Assembly: GCA_963678675.1 (NCBI GenBank)
Contig: OY783199.1
Coordinates: 10,624,356 to 10,688,355 of the forward strand
Reading direction: 5' to 3'
From: Xiphydria camelus
Taxonomy: Eukaryota; Arthropoda; Insecta; Hymenoptera; Xiphydriidae
DNA length: 64,000 nt
Made by a program: the position numbers and the translations under genes. The notes beneath the pieces are model-generated. The model ran no database searches and was not told the origin of the DNA. It saw nothing but the letters and a program-made list of their open reading frames with translations. This document shows, in pieces, positions 32,511 to 43,336 of this stretch; positions within the stretch are counted from its first letter, which is position 1, and each line of letters starts with the position of its first letter.

Positions 32511-33412
32511 ACATGAGTCAAGCCATGTCAAGTCGGACTCGAAATTTCCACTAAATCGCGGATTTCGGAAATAATAACTCTATTGCGAAGGGAATATGGC
32601 ACTTACGTTACCGTATTAATATTTCGTGAAAATTCTGTTATTTGTTAATGTTATTAACAATCAAACTTTGAAGCGCAATTAAAATGAAAAATCGTTTTCT
32701 CTTAAACTACTTTAGATAATTACTTGAAATTTTGCACACTGATAAAGCAATGTTTACACTATCGAATAAATATTTGCTTCAGGTGAAATTGTTTTAAAAA
32801 ATGTATTTTGCATTAATTTTTTAAAAACAATTGCAATTTTTCTTGCGGTCTTCACGCTATAAAAAAATGAAACTTACATCAATTCATGCGGCAAACGTTG
32901 GCCTTTTATAATCTGCAAAGAGAACTTTGTACTTTTTCTTCATTCCGGAGATACGAAATTGTTTGTTACGCGGTGCGCTCGTAGATCGCGCGGCGCGCTC
33001 CGCTACTGGCGTCCGCGGCAACTTGATGGCCGCGCAAACTTGAGCAAAAACCGTTTGAACTTGCATGAACATGATTTTCCGAGTTTGGCAAACATAGACA
33101 GTTTTCTTGTCAGTTTGCTGATGGTGCTCGTGCGGTATACTTGCTTAAAAACTATTCGGTGTTTCAATATCATTTAGTGAAAATCTTTCGACCGAAGGAA
33201 TGTTGTAATCCTTTGAAAAGGAAAGGTCATAATTGTGTTCGTCATAAGTTGTTCCTCGCGCGTTACTGCCAAGTGGAATAAAAAATTCGAAGAATACATT
33301 GATCGATATATTTGTCAAATATGTCGTAAGGACATGTATAATGATGTTAAAATTGCTTCAAATGTAGAAAATGAAGACCCAAGCACCCAAGACCCAAGAT
33401 AGTTAATACCGA

Positions 33413-33567
33413 TAATTAATTGCTATACTGTAATACCTTCCAGGGAACGAATTGAATTTTTAACTGAATGTAAATATTGGATTTGAACAGTGAACAGTTA
33501 TAATTACTTGGAAGTTTATTCGTGGTTCACTATTAAAGAAGGTGTTACAGTATAGCAATTAATTATA
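33413..33567. mobile_element. Hairpin nested in the giant palindrome
   Basis: TAATTAATTGCTATACTGTA pairs with its complement at 33548-33567, and GGAAGGTATT-type sequence extends the stem. The spacer is about 100 bp. Confidence 0.7.
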
Positions 33568-33585
33568 CAATAAAATATAAAAATA

Positions 33586-34175
33586 ACACAGGTTTACAAC
33601 AAAAAAAAAGTCCGGACTATTTGACCGGACCATGGTATTCCGAGGTATTTTTGCGTCCTGAATCCGATCCCGAGGTCATCTGAGCCCCATCACGTCAGAA
33701 AAACGAGATTTCGAAATAAATAAATAAGGAAATGGGACTGCCCTGAGCAGCACCCAGAGCATGACTCCAAGGTTCTAAGGCCATTACGGTCAGTGCTGGG
33801 TCCACTGTCACAGTGAACGGATCGCCGGAATTGGATGCCTTGACAGGGAGATCGTAATCCGCGAGATACAACGATCATGGCAACATTTTATCCACTGGGG
33901 TGGTTCTGTGATAGTCCCGGTCGAGATTTAGGACTCTATTCCAATGTTTGGAAGGTATTCAAGACCTAAACAGCTACCCTCCAACTCAACAGGTCGCTTG
34001 AGAAATTGTCCCGGATCCAGTTCCAAAAAATGGTCATTTTAACCTCTAAATGACCTTGAAACCTCATTTTTCTGACGTGATGGGGCTCAGATGACCTCGG
34101 GATCGGATTCAGGACGCAAAAATACCTCGGAATACCATGGTCAAATAGTCCGGACTTTTTTTTTGTAAACCTGTG
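33586..34175. mobile_element. Foldback nested in the giant palindrome
   Basis: ACACAGGTTTACAAC, an A-run and GTCCGGACTATTTGACC open the left arm (33586-33707), which is mirrored at 34063-34175. The arms contain GGTATTCCGAGGTATTTTTG and CATCTGAGCCCCATCACG. The spacer of about 355 bp has no recognised gene. Confidence 0.8.
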
Positions 34176-34189
34176 TAATTAGTAAACTC

Positions 34190-34398
34190 ACTTCGTGCTT
34201 GGGTCTTCATTTTCTACATTTGAAGCAATTTTAACATCATTATACATGTCTTTACGACATATCTGACAAATATATCGATCAATGTATTCTTCGAATTTTT
34301 TATTCCACTTGGCGGTAACGCGCGAGGAACAACTTATGACGAACACAATTATGACCTTTCTTTTTAAAAGGATTACAACATTCCTTCGGTCGAACCAT
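34190..34398 (-). pseudogene. Short Cys/Lys-rich exon in the right arm of the giant palindrome
   Basis: From an ATG at 34398 the minus strand reads MVRPKECCNPFKKKGHNC, then shifts frame into WNKKFEEYIDRYICQICRKD and ends near GAAGTGAGT, a plausible splice donor. CC..C and CQIC suggest a zinc-binding fold. The left-arm copy (33190-33400) has ATC instead of ATG and a different tail, so it cannot start. Function unknown; it may be the first exon of the element's own lost transposase. Confidence 0.4.
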
Positions 34399-35089
34399 TT
34401 TCACTTAATGATATTGAAACACCGAATAGTTTTTACGCAAGTATACCGCACGAACACCATCAGCAAACTGACAAGAAAACTGTGTATGTTTGCCAAACTC
34501 GGAAAATCATGTTCATGCAAGTTCAAACGGTTTTTGCTAAAGTTTGCGCGGCCATCAAGATGCCGCGGACGCCAGTAGCGGAGCGCGCCGCGCGATCTAC
34601 GAGCGCACCGCGTAACAAACAATTTCGTATCTCCGGAATGGAGAAAAAGTACAAAGTTCTCTTTGCAGATTATAAAAGGCCAACGTTTGCCGCATGAATT
34701 TATGTAAGTTCCATTTTTTTATAGCGTGAAGAACGCATGAAAAATTGCAATTGTTTTAAAAAAATTAATGCAAAATTCATTTCTTAAAACAATTTCACCT
34801 CAAGCAAATATTTATTCGATAGTGTAAACATTGCTTTATCAGTGTGCAAAATTTTAAGTAATTGTCTAAAGTAGTTTAAGAGAAAACGATTTTTCATTTT
34901 AATCGCGCTTCAAAGTTTGATTGTTAATAACATTAACAAATAACGGAATTTTCACGAAATATTAATACGGTAACGTAAGTGCCATACTCCCTTCGTAATA
35001 GAGTTATTATTTTCGAAATCCGCGATTTAGTGGAAATTTCGAGTCCGACTTGACATGGCTTGACTCACATATAACTCACTTTTATTTCA

Positions 35090-35415
35090 TCTCTTCTTCG
35101 CCTCTGGTATAATCATTTACACCCCACAAAGCACGTTTTTGCAAGTAACTTTTCTGTAATATTCCTGCGATATTTTGCATTATTCGTAAATACTACCGTA
35201 TATTAGAAATACATATTTCTCGATAAATTCGCGAATGTTGCAAAATATCATAGAAACATTTCGGAATCATTACATCGAAAGATCTCCTCGATAAGGTACA
35301 GCTCGATAAGATTGTACTTGTCAGGGCTGAACTATGTGGGGTTTTTATAATTATTTTAGGAAATCTCAGAAGAAAACAGGTGCAGCATAATATAGATCTG
35401 TGCTAGAAAGAATAA
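35090..35415 (-). repeat. Opposite arm of the interrupted inverted repeat
   Basis: Reverse complement of 29507-29900, including GATCTCCTCGATAAGGTACA and GGTGCAGCATAATATAGATC. The arms differ by several small indels, so they are old. Confidence 0.75.
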
Positions 35416-35700
35416 GGAATAACCTTCGACGAGCATTCGGGCTGTGGCAACAGAGGTTAGAATCAGCAAGACCATGGCAGGGAGGATATTGAAGGATGGA
35501 CGCACGTCCATGCACTCGAGGCAGCAAATCTAACTCGCGGAATGAACCAATGCAGCTGGTTCTTGGAACAACAAGTGGACGATCCCTCGTTCGAAAGAAA
35601 ACCCCTCGGATTCGCACATGATTTGGAGTCCTTGTGGGTGGAATTGAATAGCAGCACGTTTATTTCTGTAACAGATTATAAATAACAAAATTATATGCAG
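35416..35700 (+). other. Unrecognised open stretch
   Basis: A frame without ATG, open from 35458 to a TAA near 35686, encodes about 76 residues including WTHVHALEAANLTRGMNQCS and FAHDLESLWVELNSSTF. It looks less random than its surroundings, but I cannot match it to a family, and neither splice sites nor a promoter are clear. Confidence 0.2.
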
Positions 35701-35739
35701 CATTTCGCTATTTAAAATATAGTATGAAGGAGGAAATAT

Positions 35740-35872
35740 ATCAATAGAGAAAAACTAACGTTAAAGTAATTACTTGATTATTGTGATCCAATTCCATTGC
35801 ATCTGCTATTCTTCTGCCACGGTTTTGATGGAAAAGAAACATCAAATTTATTTGTTAATCCATCGATTCACC
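35740..35872 (+). mobile_element. Hairpin family M, truncated copy 4
   Basis: TATCAATAGAGAAAAACTAA, AAAGTAATTACTTGATTATT and CTTCTGCCACGGTTTTGATG match one arm of the family. The loop AACATCAAATTTATTTG is present, but the second arm is missing. Confidence 0.7.
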
Positions 35873-36887
35873 CCATGCTCGCATGACGCTGAAAACAAAA
35901 AATAGAATTACCACAAAGATATTTGTCCTTCCATCGAAAGTGAGGTTAAAGCTGTCAGATGGCAATTAAACTTATCTGATGGGAATTCTTCTGAGACCGT
36001 CTCCTTTCCTGCTTTTGATGCACAGGCAACTAGAGAAAAATACCACTGCATCCGTTTATTATCTCGATTAAACGAAAAAAATACAAACGATTATTAAACT
36101 ATACGAAGCGTCTGTCACATTCACCACTATTGAGATTCATTACTCCGATTGCACTGAATTATCACTTTTTATTAACAACCGCGTCCGAGGATCGAAATAA
36201 ACGCGAGGTTAATCATTTCGCGAATGGAAATATTTTATTCACTTTGAAAACCGCGACCAAACATTCAAGGAATATATTCTTTCACACACTCTCACATACA
36301 TTTGATGGCGGATGCGTGTACCCGCATCTGTGTAGACATTTCCGATCATGGCCGACTATCGCCGAAGATAAGCGGAATTAGAGTGACATTTTGACATATA
36401 TATATATTGCCCGAGAAATCGGATTCTCGACTTTCAGGCAGCAGGGGCGTGGCTTAGCGTTGCTAAGGGCGAATCTCTGTTAATATTTAACTTATAACAT
36501 TTATTCTGGTCTCTATCAATAGAGAATAGTCGACTTATATGGCGTAACTAAGCATAGTTTTGGTTATAACCGTATATTTATTGAGAAAATTCGATGTAAA
36601 ATTTGAGGGGTGAAGGGGGCAGACATTTTTCCTGTAAAGATACACGGGTGCTCGCTCGCTGCGACAGCGCTGTCGGCGTCGTTCTGACGAACTTGAATGA
36701 ACATGCCGCGAGACACTACCGTGTCTCTTGATAGATTTCTTCTCGAGATACATATGTACGATATTTACACATAAATACACGTGCATATATCGCACATTTA
36801 AGTTCGCACAGGTTCATCCGTTAATCGAACGAGAAACGCGAGCCTCGATATATCGCGCATCATCCCAATATAGAAAACTCAACTCCG
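35873..36887. other. Non-coding DNA, no feature recognised
   Basis: No ORF, tandem repeat or long inverted repeat is supported. A short TATATATA run lies at 36396-36405. Confidence 0.3.
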
Positions 36888-36891
36888 ATGA

Positions 36892-37906
36892 GGGTCATTC
36901 CATACCAAATCGGACACTTTTTGGAGTAACATTTCGGATTTTGCTCAAATTTGGATATATTGTAGTCTTTGTCGATGTTTTACCGTATCTCGAAGGATTT
37001 TTCAAAATTTTGAAAATTGTTGATTTTACAGCCACTTGAAAAATAACGCTGCTTTTTTTTCATTAAATTATAATTATCAAACCGGTTTTCGGCTGAGAAT
37101 AATCTTTTGGGTACTAAAAGTGAAAGAGTTGAAAAACCAGAGAAAAATTGCATCGATCAAAAAAAAAAATTTTTTAATAATTTTATTTGCACTTGATTTA
37201 AACAAATGACGTATTTTCATAGCTGGCCACTTTTTAAAAATCTGAAAAAAAGCAAGCATATACTTTGATATCCTCTCCTTAACGACAAACAAACAAAAAT
37301 AATGACACTTTAAAATTGACGACACAAAAATTAATTGAAGTTGACGCCGCGTCGGAATTGGCACGTCGGCCCCGCCACCAGCCACCGGTCGGTGGGTTCG
37401 ACTGGCTTGGCGACACGCTCGCGGCGGGGCCGACGCGGCGAGGCCGACGCGGCGTCAACTTCAATTAATTTTTGTGTCGTCAATTTTAAAGTGTCGTTAT
37501 TTTTGTTTGTTTGTCGTTAAAGAGAGGATATCAAAGTATATGCTTGCTTTTTTTCAGATTTTTAAAAAGTGGCCAGCTATGAAAATACGTCATTTGTTTA
37601 AATCAATTGCAAATAAAATTATTTAAAAAAGTTTTTTTTGATCGATGCAATTTTTCTCTAATTTTTCAACTCTTTCACTTTTAGTACCCAAAAGATTATT
37701 CTCAGCCGACAACCGGTTTGATAATTATAATTTAATGAAAAAAAAGCAGCGTTATTTTTCAAGTGGCTGTAAAATCAACAATTTTCAAAATTTTGAAAAA
37801 TCCTTCGAGATGCGGTTAAACATCGACAAAGACTACAATATATCCAAATTTGAGCAAAATCCGAAATGTTACTCCAAAAAGTGTCCGATTTGGTATGGAA
37901 TGACCC
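36892..37906. mobile_element. 1.0-kb near-perfect palindrome with ATGA duplication
   Basis: Arms of about 455 bp (36892-37346 and 37447-37906) are almost exact inverses. The ends are GGGTCATTCCATACCAAATC and its complement, and ATGA flanks both sides (36888-36891, 37907-37910). The central 100 bp is GC-rich (GTCGGCCCCGCC, GCGGCGGGGCCGAC). A 4-bp duplication is compatible with Chapaev/CMC-type elements, but there is no transposase to confirm this. Confidence 0.85.
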
Positions 37907-37935
37907 ATGAACGATAAAGTAGATTTCTACTAACG

Positions 37936-38162
37936 GAATGAAACACAAAACGTGTGACCGCCACACGTGGAAGAAGTGAAACTTCGATATCAGTTTGTCT
38001 GAAATTGATTCCGGTGGTATTAGTTTCAATTGGCTCTACGAAGAAGCATAATAAGAGACTTGTATAGAGCCAATTGAAACTAATACCACCGGAATCAAAT
38101 TCAGAGAATCTGGTATCGAAGTTTCACTTCTTCCGCGTGTGGCGGCCACAAGTTTTGTGTTT
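37936..38162. mobile_element. Foldback element of about 225 bp
   Basis: ACACAAAACGTGTGACCGCC is mirrored by GGCGGCCACAAGTTTTGTGT. The stem continues through GGAAGAAGTGAAACTTCGAT and TTCCGGTGGTATTAGTTTCA, with a loop of about 35 bp. Confidence 0.8.
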
Positions 38163-38273
38163 TTTGTTGGATTCAATATGAATTTTTTTATGGGCATAAA
38201 TGTAGTGTAAGGAATATCATATTCACTGGATGTATTTTCACCGATATTGGATCCTCAGGAACTTGAAAATCTG

Positions 38274-38655
38274 TTACATTCCCAGGGTTTGGGACTGGTG
38301 TTGATCTGCATTAGCAGATATAGCAATATTTGATTGTGTTAATTTAATTCTCTCTCTCCATTTTCGACTTCGTTCTGCATCAGTTTTAGGTAGTATCTTC
38401 GTCATTGTTTTCTTTACACGGTGCCTGTCACGAAACTCTTTTGCCCGTTGTTTTCCTGTTTTTGCTATAATAATTTTAATATAACACACACGCGAAAGGA
38501 TGTTCAGTGTTTATTGACGTTAACGAAATTGAAAGTTTATTTTACACGTTGCCTATCACTGTACTCTTTTGACCGTTCTGTTGTTTTTTTTGCAACAATA
38601 ATTATAAATTAATACACACACACGCGCGCGCGCGCGAAAGAATGTACAGTAATGC
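38274..38655 (-). pseudogene. Tandemly duplicated exon-like segment with basic YR.R motifs
   Basis: On the minus strand two units of about 125 bp each encode a basic motif: KTGKQRAKEFRDRHRVKK in one and KKTTERSKEYSDRQRVK in the other. A third motif, TDAERSRKWRERIK, follows downstream in the first. Units share the CACACACACGCG microsatellite and a TATAATAATT lead-in. Such motifs begin Helitron-like and other transposon ORFs in this window (6.92 and 60.88 kb). No zinc finger follows, so it is a fragment. Confidence 0.45.
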
Positions 38656-38659
38656 ATGG

Positions 38660-39500
38660 TGGTTACTCGAGAAAGGTCACGACTCCGATCGCAGACTATA
38701 CGAGCTCCGTATAACCGGCCATTCGACGCGGTAAAATCAGGAAAACTGAAAATGTACAAACGAAATACAAAACTCACAAGTAACTCTGGGCCCTCTAGTC
38801 TGGCTTCTCATATCATCTTATGGATACGCCCAATAAAGGGTCCTAAACGCTAGATTTATGGTGAGACTAAACAGTCCTCTTAGTGGAGGTGCGACACTGC
38901 GTCGCGTCATAATACGAACAATAGCTTTCATCGGCAGAAGAAACCCTCTCGAACAACACAAACCAGACCCCCTCTGCACAGTCTAAACAGCGATTGATTT
39001 TTGCGTCATTTTTCTTCAGCTTCAAGTTAATAACTATAACATCTGCGATCAAGAGTAGATCTCCTCGAGGTTGTAAATCCCGAAGGCACTACTGCGTGAC
39101 ACGAATAGTGACTGAAAACGTAGAGTGGTGGATTTAAACCGTATCGGTTAGTTGAAATGATTTAACACTGCACTCACAATATTACTGGTGATTATATTGG
39201 ATTCAAAGAGATACAGTAATTCTGTGATGTAGCCGTGGTTTACAATTAGATGCACTGAGAGGTATTTTTGAGGGAAATGTGTGGGACTGCGAATGCATTC
39301 GTAACTCCCATTCACCAAAACATACCGCCTGCCTCGCTGTTGCGACCGATGTACAGATGATATCTAGATTAGTGCGTTTTACTTAGGTTGCGATAATAGT
39401 GACCCTCGCCGCGTGAGTGATAGATAGTCGCACGGCGTCCTGGCGCTCCAGCCTCGCAAAATCGACACATGGTTTGCCTGGCAAAGGCGATAGTCTACGT
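38660..39500. other. Non-coding DNA with a leader-like block
   Basis: GATCTCCTCGAGGTTGTAAA, then CACTACTGCGTGACACG (39057-39100), resembles 25272-25320 in the leader of the 3.0-kb transposon. Weak similarity continues to about 39330. It may be a remnant of the same element family. Confidence 0.35.
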
Positions 39501-39506
39501 ACGGTA

Positions 39507-39625
39507 GAAAGCGGTGGAATGGGGCAGAGTTAAGAGCGGTGTATTGGGGCAGGGTCGAGAGCGCTGTATGAGTGAGGCACGGTCGGAAGCGCTGGAGTGT
39601 GTGGGTTTCGTTACGGTCTCTCGTG
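39507..39625 (+). repeat. Degenerate tandem repeat, period about 28 bp
   Basis: AAGCGGTGGAATGGGGCAGAG is followed by three related units ending in GGAAGCGCTGGAGTG. The block is GC-rich compared with its surroundings. Confidence 0.55.
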
Positions 39626-40049
39626 TCGGCGCGCGCGATTTTAGTACCCTCAGCAAAGAAGTTTCACTTCAAAACCATGAGCTACCTACTACTTTCCTGA
39701 TTGACTCCGATCTTTCTTCGACAGAGTGAATCGTGCCTCCTTCCATCGACCGGCGCACGAAGTAGGCCAAGGAGTCGAAGCTCGCTCCTTCGCCTCTTTC
39801 AAGAACTCCTAGGGAGAGCGCCCACCAAAATGGCGTGGCACGCGACATGGCACAGACGTCGCAGTGGCGTTGCATGCTTTTCAGGAGAGCGCCCACCAAA
39901 GTGGCGTGGCATGTGACATGGTACAGACGTGGCAGTGGCACGACAGTGGCGTTGAATGATTTTCAGTGGAACGCAGGTCAAAGTGTAGTCACAGTGGCCA
40001 AGATGTCCTCGGAAGACAAAGATATGTTGGCAGTTGTGAATGTAATTAT

Positions 40050-40290
40050 TATCAATCAAAATCGTCCGAAGCGCCGGGGGGTATTGGGTATATCCCTTGT
40101 GCAAGGAGAAACAAAAAGATAGTGGGTTCAATGTTCTCAAGGAACTGAATATGTATCCTGAAAGATTCCAATCATTCTATAGAATGAAAAAAGAAACGTT
40201 TGATCTATTAGTTGGAAACGTTACGCCGATAATTTCGAAAAGTTATGGCAATTATAGACGGGCAATAACGAGTTTTAATAACATTAAGGT
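40050..40290 (+). pseudogene. Harbinger transposase, first exon
   Basis: The frame at 40097 reads GFNVLKELNMYPERFQSFYR, then MKKETFDLLVGNVTP, the conserved N-terminal region of Harbinger transposases, and stops being similar at ITSFNNIK followed by GTAAGT, a good splice donor. Just upstream YIPCARRNKK lies in another frame, indicating a frameshift. The DDE domain expected in the next exon is not found between 40.3 and 41.0 kb. Confidence 0.72.
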
Positions 40291-40939
40291 AAGTTTACAA
40301 TTCTGTTTGGTTATCATGATAAAAATGTATTTGAACTAAAAGTAGCTATTATAACTTAAAGTAGTGGTAAGTAAAGTTGTCGCACATATAATCCAAAAGT
40401 GTCACTGTACGAAATTTTTGCCGCAAGCAACAGTGACATTAAATAAGTAGTAACCGGTGTGCGGGGCAAGTTTTAACATAAAAATCCTAAATATTTCATC
40501 CACATAAAGCCACATTATTTCGATTTCATTTTGATTGCAAATTTTAGAATGCTTCTTCTAAAAAATTTAGCTTTTTGGTATAGTGACGGTGTACGAATAT
40601 GTGTGCGATATCATAATAAAAATAATAAGTGAATGTATTTATAAACAAACCGAACTGAAAGTGTACATCACTATACGTTTAGGGTGAAGTGGGGTAATTG
40701 TGTTAATGACCAAAATTTTGAAAATCAACACATGTATACTTCAAATTTTTTGTGACTTTTTAAGACATTTATGAATGACATGTCCGAAACAGACGTCGAC
40801 GTATTGATTGTAAAGAAGTGCGCAAAGTTAGTTAACGATTTTTCTCTACCACACTTATCCTACTTCACCCTAACTATTTTCTTTGGAAGTACAGAATGTC
40901 CGCTATCGATAGAATCTGTATTTTGAAGCGCCCTGTTTG

Positions 40940-41480
40940 CCTATCGACCATTCTCATCATATCCGGTTCCTTCATACTGGCGCGTTCCTTACTTAATGCC
41001 TTTTCCGCCGCCTGCATAATAAAAATCAAAAGTTAACGTATTTATAATCGAACTGAATTGAAAGTTTACATCACGAAACGTTTACCTATCTTTTTTGGAA
41101 GTGCAGAAAGTCCGATAATCGGTGCCCACTGCAACATTTTGCATCTCAATCGATGTATTGTCAGATAAATTAACTCGGGATTCGTTTTATGTGTTATTAC
41201 TATGCGGCAGCAGTCTTTCGGAGTTAAATGATGGAGTGCTTCTTGACGAAGAACTGGTCTTTCCACCGACGGTCTCATTTCCGAGTCCATGGGTGAAGAA
41301 CTGGATTCATTTATATTGCCAGTTAAAGTAGTGTCCGCTATCGATAAAATCTGTATTTTGAAGCGCCTTTTTTGCATATCATCCATTGTCTTCATACCTG
41401 GTAACCGGCCGATTAAAAATGATTTGCCACTTGCACGTTTCTGGCTGCGGTACTTCAGTGTGCGCTGATTCATTTCTTAC
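40940..41480 (-). pseudogene. Second Harbinger ORF with BESS-like motifs
   Basis: The minus-strand frame 41473-41066 includes FLIGRLPGMKTMDDMQKRRF, then KIQILSIADTTL, which has the pattern of a BESS protein-interaction motif. A second partial copy (RFKIQILSIADILYFQRK) lies at about 40.90-40.95 kb, so the segment is duplicated. Harbinger elements often encode a Myb/MADF-type partner that carries the transposase to DNA; the MADF part itself is not visible here. Confidence 0.5.
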
Positions 41481-41579
41481 CGTTGGTTTCAACTCGAAGT
41501 GACATGCCAGATGCATGCTACTTGCCATGTCGCTGCCACGTCGCATGCCACGCCACTTTGGTGGGCGCTCTCCCCTACC

Positions 41580-43336
41580 ACGCTTACATTCGGTGCCACT
41601 CACAATATCGACGCACCGATGATTGAAAATGATGGTAGAACTTCTAGCATATTCTTCCGGCAAAATGAACGTATGAATATTCGTTCACACAAGATACAAT
41701 ATTAGATTTCTTTTTCTTAAATAATAACGCATATGCTGTGTAGGGGGGGAGGGGGTAGGATCTAAAAATCAATTTTTTTATTGCCTTTTCTTATAGTAAA
41801 CCATTTAAAGAATGTTGTGTCAAAATTTCAAGTTAATCGGAGCAAAACTCTCAGTCATAGACCTTTAAGTCTTCCCTGCTCTAATACTGCAGAGCGGCAA
41901 GAACTCGGCGCTTTAAACGCTTTCTTCTCGAAACCAAGTTTTAAAAGCCCGTCGACATCATCATTTAAAAACTACTGCACCGATTCTTTTCAAATTTTGT
42001 ACACACTTTCTACATATAAAATACCAGACCCCAACGTTTTTCCTTTTTATTACATTAAGGGGGTTTTACATCAACAAAATGGCGGATTTTTTCTTGAAAA
42101 ATCGCAATCTTAACTTCCAACAACCACCAAAAATTTAAAAATGGGAAAAAATGTAAACAAAAAATGTTAGGGTCTAGAAAAACATCTGTTTTAACTAAAT
42201 TGCTTTGATTTTTTGATTTGAGATAATTCTACGCTGAAATATAGTGTCCACCGCAAATCATCTTTTTTAAAAGCCGTCCTCGAAAATGCTTCGTCACCGG
42301 CTTATTTCTCAATATTTTTATACGAAAAAAATACAAAATGTGCGAATGATGCTTTGTAACATGCGAAACATTAAAATATATCTACTTCAACAATAGCTCT
42401 AAAAAATTCGTAAAAATAGAGTTTTTTCCCATCCGTTAGACCCCCCCTAAGTATACCTATAACGTACAAGAAGTTAAATTTGTCGGGATATGTTATTTTT
42501 TATTCGTTTTTTACACTTTTTAAGAGCACCATAGAAATTAATTAAAATACAGCATCCAACTTCGAGAATTACTAAACATATGGGACATTTTGTCTTTAAT
42601 TCAGCACATAATAAAGTAGAATACTTTTGGAAAACCAGAAAATGTATAGTGCTTTTGTAAAACTTGTCTTATAAAAATTAGTATTCTTTTGAATAAAATC
42701 AAGAAACAGCTTAATTATATTTTAAGTAGATTAGATATGTTTCTCTGATCAATATGCTATATATAATTAGAAAACAAATGAAAATTGGGAACGAATGTTC
42801 AACGGCATTTTCGAAATAGCCCAATTCTCTTTGTAATCTGCCACAGATACCGTATAAACGAACAGAGAGAGAGAGAGAATGACAATTTTACTAACTATAC
42901 TAGCCTGCGCCTATGCCATATAATTGAGTTTAGAAACATGCTATATATCACGCATACCTGATATTTTGCAGTGGCGGTGACTTTATAAGTGAATAAATTT
43001 TTCCGCCTACTGAATTTCGACCGGTTTTATTGGTCCAATTATTCCGTACAAATTTCAATTTCGAAAAAGCTGCACATAACGTACGGCCGCACATAGATAT
43101 ACCTATAAATACGCCCCACGGCTTATTTAAAATTATTAAATACCTCGCCTTTTTGTTCCCTATTTACTGTTATCCTGTATTCGTAAAATTGTGATATCAC
43201 ATGAACCTCGCCATAAAAAGGTCGAAATTAATCAAAATCCGGATTTGGACGAGTGAGAATATCTACTGCATAAGCAACTGATCGCTCGAAATTGGAAATA
43301 TTGAGAAATAAGTAAAACATGGCTTAATTTATTATG
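41580..43336. other. AT-rich non-coding DNA
   Basis: No gene is supported. The phrase AAAATTTCAAGTTAATCGGA at 41822 resembles AAAATTTCAAGGTAATCGGA at 11552 inside the TTAA element, so part of 41.74-42.45 kb may be a related old insertion bounded by TAGGGGGG and CCCCCCTA. A GA repeat lies at 42866-42879. Confidence 0.35.

Larger units (their letters stand above)
32515..35066. mobile_element. 2.55-kb giant palindrome with about 870-bp arms and ACAT duplication
   Basis: Arm 32515-33386 is the near-perfect reverse complement of 34194-35066. The ends are GAGTCAAGCCATGTCAAGTC and its complement. ACAT lies on both sides (32511-32514, 35067-35070), and the flanks rejoin to the family M arm seen at 31290-31310. 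The centre holds two further nested foldbacks. Each arm contains a short broken frame and a TATAAAAG box, but no transposase is recognised. Confidence 0.85.
39812..41574 (+). mobile_element. PIF/Harbinger element with CTA target duplication
   Basis: The ends are GGGAGAGCGCCCACCAAA and its complement, with CTA on each side (39809-39811, 41575-41577). On the left the terminal 72 bp is duplicated in tandem (39813-39965). The element carries a transposase exon on the plus strand and a second ORF on the minus strand, the usual two-gene Harbinger layout. At 1763 bp it is shorter than complete relatives, so the catalytic part is missing. Confidence 0.82.

Noticed and set aside
34482..34697. 71-codon plus-strand frame conserved in both arms of the giant palindrome
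   Set aside because: Conservation follows from arm identity and not from selection on protein; the three differing residues are not evidence of constraint.
35416..35690. Possible metalloproteinase-like RR.FGLWQQ string
   Set aside because: The match is limited to a few residues in one frame and breaks at once. No HExxH motif follows.
41735..42452. Element bounded by TAGGGGGG and CCCCCCTA
   Set aside because: The inverted match is only eight bases of G-run, with no target duplication.
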